Source: Ruminiclostridium sp. (GTDB lineage: Bacteria; Bacillota; Clostridia; Oscillospirales; Oscillospiraceae). Taken from it: a stretch of 7,160 nt of DNA. Where the stretch lies: NCBI GenBank assembly GCA_021442645.1, contig JABUSR010000027.1, positions 1-7,160 of the forward strand, read 5' to 3'. Positions 1 to 5,486 of the stretch are shown here, piece after piece. Every line of letters begins with the position of its first letter. Position 1 is the stretch's first letter. Made by a program: the position numbers and the translations under genes. The notes under the pieces were generated by a model. That model saw only the letters and a program-made list of their open reading frames with translations, made no database searches and was not told the DNA's origin.

Positions 1-1
1 G

Positions 2-1663
2 GCCTACAAGGATATAATAGGGAAAGACTTTGTGCCCTATCAAGACGGCGTGCAGCCGGTTTCTAAACTGACAGAAAGTATTTATAACCTGGATCCAACC
101 GTCAACGATTTCTACACAAAGAAATACCCGGCATTGTACGGAGATCTTATAACAAGATTCACCTGTTATGAATACTTTAATATGTTAGCGGATATTATCG
201 TAACCGGAAACGTAAACATGAAATTTGTTGAGACAGTGTCGCACGGGGCGTTTGATGATATAACCTGGTTCTTTATTTCAAACTATGCAATAGATAACAA
301 GGTTTTTTCAGCGCACAGTCAAGTGGCGTATCTGAGTTGGTTGAGAAGCTGCCCGGCATGGGAGTTGTTTGGAGATACCAATACAAGCAGCAAACGGTAC
401 TATTCTTCGGTTGTGATTGCCGGCCCTGTGGACGTCTATGTTTATGATGAAGCGGGGACTTTGGTGGCCGGTGGCATCAATGAAAAGGTGGTGAATGATA
501 CACTGGCGGTCAGCGTGAAGTGCGGGGAAAAGGTCGTGGACCTGCCCAAGGATCAGGAATACCGGATTGCAATCAAGGCCCGCACAGCCGGCACGGTGAA
601 GTATACCGTAGAGGAGAAGTCCGTGACCGGGTCTGTCAACACCGTCAACGCCGTGGAATTTGAAGAGATTACAATCAAGCGGGGGGATGTGCTGGAGGGC
701 AGTATCGGAGTAGACACCGCTGCACAGGAATATTCCCTGACCAAAAACGGGGAGACCGTGATCTATCCCACCGGAGACAGGGAAGAACCGCCTGAAGGCG
801 ATGACAAGAATGCCATGTTCAACATTAATGTCGATCCGGCAGAGAATGGCTCCGCTGACCTCAGCACCAAGGCCGCAGCCAAGGGCGACACCGTGTACAT
901 CACCCCGGTGCCTGATGACGGATACATGCTGTCTTCCCTGCGCATGAGCGCTGGTGACGGCAGTAAGGTCGAAGTCTCCAAGAAGGCCAACGGCGACTAT
1001 GCCTTTGTCATGCCCGGGGCCGAAGTGACGATCCGGGTAACCTTCCGGGATGCCGCAACGGGCCCCGTGAATCCTGTCGGTCCCACGGACCCCGTTGATC
1101 CTGTGAATCCCACTGACCCTATCGACCCCGCACCTGGGAACCCCTTCGATGACGTGAAGGCGGGGGCCTATTATTACGGCGCCGTCCTGTGGGCCGTAGA
1201 GAATGGCATCACCACCGGCACGAGCCAGACCACCTTCAGCCCCAACATCGTCTGCACCCGTGCCCAGGCTGTGACCTTCCTGTGGAGAGCGGCGGGCAGC
1301 CCTGTTGTCAGCGGGGTCCAGAATCCCTTCGCTGACATTGACAAGAGCGCCTACTATTACAATGCCGTCCTGTGGGGTGTGAAGAACGGCATCGTCAAGG
1401 GGACCGGTGACGCGACCTTCGGCCCGGATGATATCTGCAGCCGTGGCCAGATTGTTACCCTTCAGTGGCGTGCCAACGGTGGGCAGCAGGTCCCCGGCAC
1501 GAATCCCTTCGCCGATGTCGCCATGGACGCCTATTACGGGCAGGCCGTGCTGTGGGCCGTGAAGGAGGGTATTACCAACGGTACGAGCCTCACGACCTTC
1601 AGCCCGGAGAACACCTGCAGCCGCGGGGAGATTGTCACATTCCTGTACCGTGACGCCCAGTAA
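2..1663 (+). CDS. SLH-domain cell-surface protein, 5' end missing
   Basis: The frame is open from the first complete codon (base 2) to TAA at 1661-1663, so the true start lies upstream and 553 residues are visible. Numbered from base 2, residues 1-140 are an unrecognised, helix-rich segment, perhaps the end of an enzyme domain. Residues about 140-255 look like a beta-sandwich (VDVYVYDEAGTLV, then DLPKDQEYRIAI and GTVKYTVEE), a style that often follows hydrolase domains in clostridial surface proteins. Residues 274-348 resemble a divergent InlB B-repeat, and 353-378 are a Pro-rich linker of repeated (D/N)P(V/T/I) units. Three SLH domains follow at 380-433, 441-495 and 501-553. SLH triplets bind pyruvylated secondary wall polymer, so the protein is probably exported and anchored in the wall; its signal peptide would be outside the window. 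The first ~360 bases are about 41% G+C by my count, far below the rest of the gene. The catalytic or binding role is unknown. Confidence 0.9.
   Translation, partial: AYKDIIGKDFVPYQDGVQPVSKLTESIYNLDPTVNDFYTKKYPALYGDLITRFTCYEYFNMLADIIVTGNVNMKFVETVSHGAFDDITWFFISNYAIDNKVFSAHSQVAYLSWLRSCPAWELFGDTNTSSKRYYSSVVIAGPVDVYVYDEAGTLVAGGINEKVVNDTLAVSVKCGEKVVDLPKDQEYRIAIKARTAGTVKYTVEEKSVTGSVNTVNAVEFEEITIKRGDVLEGSIGVDTAAQEYSLTKNGETVIYPTGDREEPPEGDDKNAMFNINVDPAENGSADLSTKAAAKGDTVYITPVPDDGYMLSSLRMSAGDGSKVEVSKKANGDYAFVMPGAEVTIRVTFRDAATGPVNPVGPTDPVDPVNPTDPIDPAPGNPFDDVKAGAYYYGAVLWAVENGITTGTSQTTFSPNIVCTRAQAVTFLWRAAGSPVVSGVQNPFADIDKSAYYYNAVLWGVKNGIVKGTGDATFGPDDICSRGQIVTLQWRANGGQQVPGTNPFADVAMDAYYGQAVLWAVKEGITNGTSLTTFSPENTCSRGEIVTFLYRDAQ
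1139..1660 (+). repeat. Three tandem SLH-domain repeats
   Basis: Three units start at 1139, 1322 and 1502, a period of 180-183 bases. Each opens with N-P-F-(D/A)-D, continues with a Y-Y/AVLW(A/G)V core, then NGI or EGI, a TF(S/G)P turn, and ends C-(T/S)-R-(A/G)-(Q/E) followed by a hydrophobic helix. The last motif matches the TRAE-type SLH signature, with Gln replacing Glu in units 1 and 2. The repetition is in protein sequence and only partly in DNA, so it is an old duplication. Three copies is the usual number for one wall-binding trimer-like module. Confidence 0.88.
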
Positions 1664-1712
1664 AGCAAAAACAGGTCTGTAAAAACAGGAGAACCCGGAA
1701 ATAGCCGCTGAG

Positions 1713-1750
1713 ACAGGACCCATCCGTAACCGGAGGGGTCCTGTTGTTTG
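1713..1750 (+). terminator. Terminator-like hairpin after the SLH gene
   Basis: ACAGGACCC (1713-1721) pairs perfectly with GGGTCCTGT (1736-1744). Inside, TCCG (1723-1726) pairs with CGGA (1731-1734) across a TAAC loop, giving a near-continuous 13-pair stem. The tail TGTTTG is only weakly T-rich, so termination efficiency is uncertain. It lies 50 bases after the SLH stop codon, where a terminator is expected. Confidence 0.65.
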
Positions 1751-1776
1751 CCTCCTGCGCCAGGGAAAAGGGGAGG

Positions 1777-1805
1777 GTGACAGCCCTAATAAACTGTGCT
1801 ATACT
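1777..1805 (+). promoter_or_regulatory. Probable sigma-A promoter facing the inverted-repeat cluster
   Basis: GTGACA at 1777-1782 (5 of 6 to the -35 consensus) and TATACT at 1800-1805 (5 of 6 to the -10) are separated by exactly 17 bases. A TG at 1797-1798 makes an extended -10. Transcription would begin near 1812, at the edge of the first hairpin and about 285 bases before ruvC. It may serve a non-coding RNA or give ruvC a long leader. Confidence 0.5.
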
Positions 1806-2010
1806 GATACTCAAAGCTGATTAAAAATAGAAATTTTTAATCAGCGCTTTTGAAGCATCAGCCACGCAAAGCGCGGCTGATGCTTCAAAAGGCGTCTCAT
1901 ACGAAATCGACGCCTCTGCGGGACTATTGAAACAAGCTGATTCTTGTCTTGTTTTAATCGGATTTCAGTATGAAAACCAACGGATACCGTCTGCAAAAGG
2001 GCGTATCCCC
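1801..2010 (+). other. Cluster of long inverted repeats: structured RNA or palindromic element
   Basis: No coding frame is supported here. Perfect hairpins seen: 1816-1828 with 1833-1845 (13 pairs, loop AGAA); 1848-1863 with 1875-1890 (16 pairs, inner CGC/GCG with loop AAA); 1891-1896 with 1909-1914 (6 pairs); 1926-1936 with 1948-1958 (11 pairs including one G-T); 1982-1987 with 2003-2008 (6 pairs). Long-range pairings also exist: 1897-1908 with 1961-1973 (12 pairs, one bulged A) and 1817-1826 with 1952-1961 (10 pairs, one G-T), the latter competing with the first hairpin. No long T-run ends the cluster. The outer ends at 1801-1826 and 1952-1971 are imperfect inverted repeats. This could be a non-coding RNA, a ruvC leader, or a MITE-like insertion. 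I do not recognise it as 6S, tmRNA, SRP RNA or a known riboswitch. The strand is given for the promoter's direction and is not certain. Confidence 0.6.
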
Positions 2011-2024
2011 CCGGTGAATGGCAC

Positions 2025-2054
2025 TTGCAGAAGGTCTGTTCTCTGTGCTATAAT
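2025..2054 (+). promoter_or_regulatory. Probable ruvCAB promoter, extended -10 type
   Basis: TATAAT at 2049-2054 is a perfect -10, preceded by TG at 2046-2047 (extended -10). A weak -35, TTGCAG, sits at 2025-2030 with an 18-base spacer. Transcription would begin near 2061, about 36 bases before the ruvC GTG, which leaves room for its Shine-Dalgarno site. The extended -10 would compensate for the poor -35. Confidence 0.65.
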
Positions 2055-2096
2055 AGTACAGAAGTTCGATTGATGAGAGAGAAGGGAGGCACCGCC

Positions 2097-2585
2097 GTGC
2101 GGATCTTAGGTATTGACCCCGGGTACGCCATCGTGGGCTTTGGCCTTCTGGAGGCGAACCGGGGAGAGGCCCGCCTGGTTCGGTGCGGGGTCATCAACAC
2201 CCCGGCAGGGGCCCCTATGCCCCGCCGCCTCCTTCAGATTCAGGAGGATATGGAGGAACTGCTCCGCACCTTTCAGCCTGATGCCATGGCCATTGAGGAG
2301 CTCTTCTTCAATACCAATGTGACCACCGGCATCGGTGTGGCCCAGGCCCGTGGGGTAATCCTGGCCACAGCGGCCAGGCTAGGGGTGGAGATCTTTGAGT
2401 ACACCCCCTCCCAGGTGAAGCAGTCTGTGGTGGGGTACGGCAAGGCGGAAAAGCGGCAGGTCATGGACATGACCCGCCGTCTGCTGAAGCTGGCCTCTGT
2501 GCCGAAGCCGGACGATGCGGCGGATGCCGTGGCCATCGCCCTGTGTCACGCCCGGTCCCATACCTCCCGCCTGTATCATAGATAA
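2097..2585 (+). CDS. ruvC: RuvC, Holliday-junction resolvase
   Basis: This 162-residue protein has the usual RuvC length. RuvC is a dimeric, metal-dependent nuclease that makes symmetric cuts in Holliday junctions held by RuvAB. The RNase-H-like fold is visible from GIDPG at 5-9 (catalytic D7), IEE at 66-68 (E67), and the acidic C-terminal pair in KPDDAADA (D140 and D143), corresponding to E. coli D7, E66, D138 and D141. NTNVTTGIG at 72-80 and TPSQVKQSVVG at 103-113 are also family-like. I chose the GTG at 2097 because GAAGGGAGG (2081-2089) is a good Shine-Dalgarno site at the right distance and MRILGIDPG is the normal N-terminus; the frame also runs upstream from a TTG at 2025, but that lies in the promoter. 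It is first in ruvC-ruvA-ruvB, 17 bases before ruvA. All key residues are present, so it should be active. Confidence 0.96.
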   Translation: MRILGIDPGYAIVGFGLLEANRGEARLVRCGVINTPAGAPMPRRLLQIQEDMEELLRTFQPDAMAIEELFFNTNVTTGIGVAQARGVILATAARLGVEIFEYTPSQVKQSVVGYGKAEKRQVMDMTRRLLKLASVPKPDDAADAVAIALCHARSHTSRLYHR

Positions 2586-2602
2586 AGAAAGGGGCACTGT
2601 CC

Positions 2603-3202
2603 GTGTTCTATTACCTCAAGGGGAAGGTGGGCCATCTGGCCCACAATCTGGCGGTCATCGACTGCGGTGGGGTGGGCTACGCCTGCCGCACCACCAGCTA
2701 TACCCTCTCTGCCCTGCAGATGGGGGGGGAGGCCAAGCTGTTTACCCACCTGAATGTGCGGGAGGACGCCATGGAGCTATACGGCTTTTCTACGGAGAAT
2801 GAGCGGAACTGCTTCCAGCTTCTCATCAGTGTGTCCGGGGTGGGGCCGAAGGCTGCCCTGTCCATCCTGTCTGCCACCACGCCGGAGGGGCTGGTTACCG
2901 CCATCGTCACCGGCAACGAGAAGGCCCTCACGGTGGCCCAGGGCATCGGCAAGAAGATCGCCCAGCGCATCATCCTGGAGCTGAAGGACAAGCTGGCAAA
3001 GGGCCAGCTCCCCGCTGAGGAGAGTTACGGCGGCACCGGCATCACTGTGATTCCCCAGGACAAGACCTCCGAGGCCTCTGCTGCCCTGGCGGTGCTGGGC
3101 TACGGCCCGGCGGAAATCGCCGCCGCCTTGAAGGGGCTGGAGCTTGAGAGCCTCTCCCTGGAGGAAATCGTCCGCCAGGCCCTGCGCAAAATGATTAAGT
3201 AA
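2603..3202 (+). CDS. ruvA: RuvA, Holliday-junction-binding subunit
   Basis: At 199 residues this is full-length RuvA. Tetramers hold the four-way junction open and recruit two RuvB rings for branch migration. The OB-fold domain I spans about 1-62 and includes the acidic-pin segment VREDA (E54, D55), which separates strands at the crossover. Two helix-hairpin-helix motifs follow: SVSGVGPKAALSI (76-88) and AQGIGKKIAQRI (112-123). After a loose linker (132-155), domain III (about 156-199, containing VLGYGPAEIAAAL) is the flexible RuvB-binding module. The start is GTG at 2603, with AAAGAAAGGGG (2584-2594) as the ribosome site overlapping the ruvC stop. ruvB follows after 13 bases. A run of eight G at 2722-2729 falls at codons 40-43 and is a possible slippage site, but the frame is intact here. 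Confidence 0.96.
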   Translation: MFYYLKGKVGHLAHNLAVIDCGGVGYACRTTSYTLSALQMGGEAKLFTHLNVREDAMELYGFSTENERNCFQLLISVSGVGPKAALSILSATTPEGLVTAIVTGNEKALTVAQGIGKKIAQRIILELKDKLAKGQLPAEESYGGTGITVIPQDKTSEASAALAVLGYGPAEIAAALKGLELESLSLEEIVRQALRKMIK

Positions 3203-3215
3203 GGAGGGGAGACCC

Positions 3216-4256
3216 TTGAGCATTGATTTTTCCATCGAGGAAGACAATGAGCTTCTGATGACCACATCCCTGACCCCCGAAGACGAAGGGGAGGGCTCCC
3301 TCCGCCCCCGGTCCCTTTCGGAATACATCGGCCAGAAAAAGGCAAAGGAAAACCTGTCGGTTTTCATCGATGCGGCAAAAATGCGGAACGAGCCCCTGGA
3401 CCATGTGCTGCTCCATGGCCCGCCCGGCCTGGGCAAGACTACCCTTTCCGGCATCATTGCCAACGAGATGGGGGTAAACATCCGTATCACCTCCGGCCCG
3501 GCCATTGAGAAGCCCGGTGACCTGGCCGCCCTGCTCACCAATCTGAACGAGAATGACATCCTCTTCGTGGACGAAATCCACCGGCTGAACCGCTCGGTGG
3601 AGGAAATCCTCTACCCCGCCATGGAGGACTATGCCATCGACATCATCATCGGGAAAGGTCCTTCCGCCAACTCCATCCGGTTGGACCTGCCCCGGTTCAC
3701 CCTCATCGGCGCCACCACCCGGGCGGGACAGCTTTCGGCCCCCCTGCGGGATCGGTTCGGTGTCATGCTCCGGCTGGAACTCTACAGCCCGGAGGAACTG
3801 GCCAAAATCGTCACCCGCAGTGCGGGGATCCTACGGGTCCCCATTGAGCCTGAGGGGGCGGAGGAGATCGCCCGGCGCTCCCGGGGTACCCCCCGCCTGG
3901 CCAACCGGCTGCTGCGCAGGGTCCGGGACTTTGCCCAGGTCCGGGCCGGCGGCGTCATCACCCGGGAGGTGGCTGACCGGGCCCTGGTGGCCCTGGAGGT
4001 GGACCACCTGGGGCTGGACGAGGTGGACCGGCGGATGCTGCGCAGCATCATCGCCCACTACGGAGGAGGCCCGGTGGGACTGGATACCCTGGCGGCTACC
4101 GTGGGGGAGGAGGCAGTCACCCTGGAGGACGTGTACGAGCCCTACCTGATGCAGATGGGGTTCCTCACCCGGACGCCCCGGGGGCGCTGTGCCACTCAGC
4201 TGGCCTATGAGCACCTGGGCCTTGCCTACCAGGGTTTGGAGCAGTTAAAACTCTGA
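3216..4256 (+). CDS. ruvB: RuvB, branch-migration AAA+ motor
   Basis: At 346 residues this matches RuvB. Hexameric rings on either side of RuvA pump duplex DNA through the junction using ATP. Walker A is GPPGLGKT at 68-75, Walker B is LFVDEIH with D119 and E120, sensor 1 is GATT at 165-168, the arginine finger is R178 in PLRDRFG, and sensor 2 is R227 in GTPRLAN. The C-terminal winged-helix domain runs from about 265 to 340 (GLDTLAATVGEE, then MGFLTRTPRGR). The start is TTG at 3216, supported by an excellent AAGGAGGGGAG at 3201-3211 and the absence of a better in-frame start before SLRP; residues 1-27 are the variable acidic leader usual in the family. It closes the ruv operon; the queA and tgt genes often found next in other bacteria are absent. 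No strong terminator is seen before sigH. Confidence 0.97.
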   Translation: MSIDFSIEEDNELLMTTSLTPEDEGEGSLRPRSLSEYIGQKKAKENLSVFIDAAKMRNEPLDHVLLHGPPGLGKTTLSGIIANEMGVNIRITSGPAIEKPGDLAALLTNLNENDILFVDEIHRLNRSVEEILYPAMEDYAIDIIIGKGPSANSIRLDLPRFTLIGATTRAGQLSAPLRDRFGVMLRLELYSPEELAKIVTRSAGILRVPIEPEGAEEIARRSRGTPRLANRLLRRVRDFAQVRAGGVITREVADRALVALEVDHLGLDEVDRRMLRSIIAHYGGGPVGLDTLAATVGEEAVTLEDVYEPYLMQMGFLTRTPRGRCATQLAYEHLGLAYQGLEQLKL

Positions 4257-4322
4257 TTTTGAGCACTGTGAAGGATTTTATGCGTGGGCGCCTTAGAAAA
4301 ATGTACAAAAATGGCGCAAATT

Positions 4323-4335
4323 TTTCGAAATTTCG
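4323..4335. promoter_or_regulatory. Palindrome upstream of the sigH promoter, possible operator
   Basis: CGAAATTTCG at 4326-4335 is a perfect 10-base palindrome, and TTTCGAAA at 4323-4330 is an overlapping 8-base one. They sit about 20-30 bases upstream of the sigH -35, inside an AT-rich tract (4296-4355) that could also act as an UP element. TTTCGAA is one base away from the Spo0A box TGTCGAA, a weak resemblance only. The site is seen; any regulator is unknown. Confidence 0.3.
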
Positions 4336-4354
4336 TATAATTCACATAATTTCC

Positions 4355-4383
4355 TTGACTTCTCTTTGCCGGTCCTCTATAAT
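4355..4383 (+). promoter_or_regulatory. Near-consensus sigma-A promoter of sigH
   Basis: TTGACT at 4355-4360 (5 of 6), a 17-base spacer, and TATAAT at 4378-4383 (6 of 6), with an AT-rich tract upstream. This is the strongest promoter in the window. The predicted start of transcription is near 4390, only about 9 bases before the first ATG at 4399, so the leader would carry no Shine-Dalgarno site. Confidence 0.85.
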
Positions 4384-4398
4384 GATGATTGAAAATAT

Positions 4399-5034
4399 AT
4401 GAATATGGAACAATTTCCAAACAGCAGCATAACAGACGAAGGCTTGTGCGCATTGGTCATTGACGGTGACCGTGCAGCAGAGGAAACGCTGGTCCTGCGT
4501 TACTCCCGGTTGGTACGGGGGTGTGCCCGCCCATTCTTTCTGGCGGGGGGGGACAGCGAAGATTTGATTCAGGAGGGCATGATGGGCCTCCTCTCAGCCA
4601 TCCGGGAGTACCGCCCGGGCCGGGGGACCCAATTCAGAACCTTTGCGGAGTTATGTATCCGCCGCCGCATCATCTCGGCAGTCCGTGGGGCCGCCGGCGG
4701 TAAGCATTCCCCTCTGAACAACTATGTTTCCATCGAACCATCCCTCTTTTTTGATGACCAAGACATCGCGTCCCTTGGTACGGCATATCAAAAGCAGGGA
4801 AACCCCGAGGATTTGCTCATCCACCAGGAGGCACTGTCCGACCTGGAGGAGGCCATTCAGAAACAGCTGACCGGTCTGGAGGCTCAGATTCTGGCCCGGT
4901 ATCTGGAGGGTGCGTCCTACGCGGAGATTGCTGAAGAAGTAAAACGATCCACCAAGGCGGTGGACAATGCCGTGCAGCGCATTCGTCGCAAAGTTGCCCG
5001 GCATCTATCCCGCGGCGAATACAGCAAAAGCTGA
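4399..5034 (+). CDS. sigH: SigH-family (Spo0H-like) RNA polymerase sigma factor
   Basis: This 211-residue sigma-70-family protein is close in length and motif order to Bacillus SigH, which directs transition-state and early sporulation transcription. Region 2 spans about 33-103: EDLIQEGMMGLLSAIREY (core binding and -10 melting) and FRTFAELCIRRRIISAV (-10 recognition). The SigH hallmark KHSPLNNYVS is at 102-111, where B. subtilis has KHIPLNSYVS. Region 4 spans about 148-205, with the helix-turn-helix GASYAEIAEEVKRSTKAVDN (171-190) reading the -35. The preceding AAGG differs from the usual TRQ, so a SigH paralogue is possible. Two in-frame ATGs, 4399 and 4405, are candidate starts, and neither has a Shine-Dalgarno site. 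The N-terminus TDEGLCALVIDGD aligns well, so the gene is not truncated. Transcription comes from its own strong promoter, and a G8 run lies at 4545-4552. Confidence 0.8.
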   Translation: MNMEQFPNSSITDEGLCALVIDGDRAAEETLVLRYSRLVRGCARPFFLAGGDSEDLIQEGMMGLLSAIREYRPGRGTQFRTFAELCIRRRIISAVRGAAGGKHSPLNNYVSIEPSLFFDDQDIASLGTAYQKQGNPEDLLIHQEALSDLEEAIQKQLTGLEAQILARYLEGASYAEIAEEVKRSTKAVDNAVQRIRRKVARHLSRGEYSKS

Positions 5035-5094
5035 TCGCATATTTTATCCAACCCGCAAACAACAGGGTAACAATGTCAAAGAGAGGGTATAAGC

Positions 5095-5370
5095 ATGTAC
5101 GAAGATAAGACTTTAGTTTGCAAAGAGTGCGGCAATGAGTTCGTATTCTCCGCAGGTGAGCAGGAGTTCTACGCAGAGAGAGGCTTCCAGAATGAGCCCC
5201 AGCGCTGCAAGTCCTGCCGTGATGCTCGCAAGGCTGCTTCCCGTGGCCCCCGTGAGTTCTTCACCGCTACTTGTGCATCCTGCGGCGGCGAGGCAAAGGT
5301 TCCTTTTGAGCCCAAGTCCGACCGTCCCGTCTACTGCAGCGAATGCTTCGCTCGCATGAGAGAAGCTTAA
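5095..5370 (+). CDS. Small double zinc-ribbon protein
   Basis: This 91-residue cytoplasmic protein carries four CxxC pairs. C9/C12 with C38/C41 form the first zinc site, separated by 25 residues, in a zf-trcl-like ribbon (LVCKECGNEFVFS, then QRCKSCRDARK). C60/C63 with C81/C84 form the second, with exactly 17 residues between pairs, the CxxC-x17-CxxC pattern. Such proteins are common in Clostridia, but their role is unknown; nucleic-acid or ribosome binding is a guess. The start ATG at 5095 has GAGAGGG (5081-5087) at good spacing. Arg CGT and Ala GCT codons are frequent, unlike the GC-rich third positions of the ruv and isp genes, which suggests strong expression. It lies 60 bases after sigH with no clear promoter between, so it may be co-transcribed, and a strong terminator follows. 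Confidence 0.85.
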   Translation: MYEDKTLVCKECGNEFVFSAGEQEFYAERGFQNEPQRCKSCRDARKAASRGPREFFTATCASCGGEAKVPFEPKSDRPVYCSECFARMREA

Positions 5371-5395
5371 TTTCTCAGAAATTACGCCGACTTGT

Positions 5396-5433
5396 GGAAC
5401 GGCGTCAGATCTGTTCTGACGCCGTTCCTTTTT
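5396..5433 (+). terminator. Strong intrinsic terminator after the zinc-ribbon gene
   Basis: Bases 5396-5409 pair perfectly with 5415-5428 (14 pairs, GC-rich centre GGCGTC/GACGCC) across a 5-base loop, followed at once by TTTTT (5429-5433). This is a textbook rho-independent terminator. It separates the sigH/zinc-ribbon unit from ispDF. An upstream ACGCCG at 5384-5389 could pair with 5400-5405 of the left arm and compete with it. Confidence 0.95.
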
Positions 5434-5486
5434 GTTCTGTGCCCCGGTGAAAAGACCCGTTTTGGCTGTTGAAAGAAGGAGGACCT

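Noticed and set aside
1667..1689. Direct repeat AAAAACAGG at 1667 and 1681
   Set aside because: Nine bases, A-rich, two copies only; likely chance or local slippage.
308..1723. Long minus-strand open frame (471 codons) opposite the SLH gene
   Set aside because: Its low-complexity translation matches no family, it runs across the SLH repeats and the terminator hairpin, and the + strand frame has clear domains. It results from the GC-rich codon pattern.
2025..2096. Upstream TTG start that would lengthen RuvC by 24 residues
   Set aside because: The added stretch contains the -10 TATAAT, and the GTG at 2097 has a proper ribosome site and the normal RuvC N-terminus.
4288..4325. Terminator after ruvB: GCGCC pairing with GGCGC, followed by AAATTTTT
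   Set aside because: Only five pairs with a 20-base loop; too weak to call.
4323..4329. Spo0A box upstream of sigH
   Set aside because: TTTCGAA differs from TGTCGAA at a key base; the resemblance alone does not support a Spo0A site.
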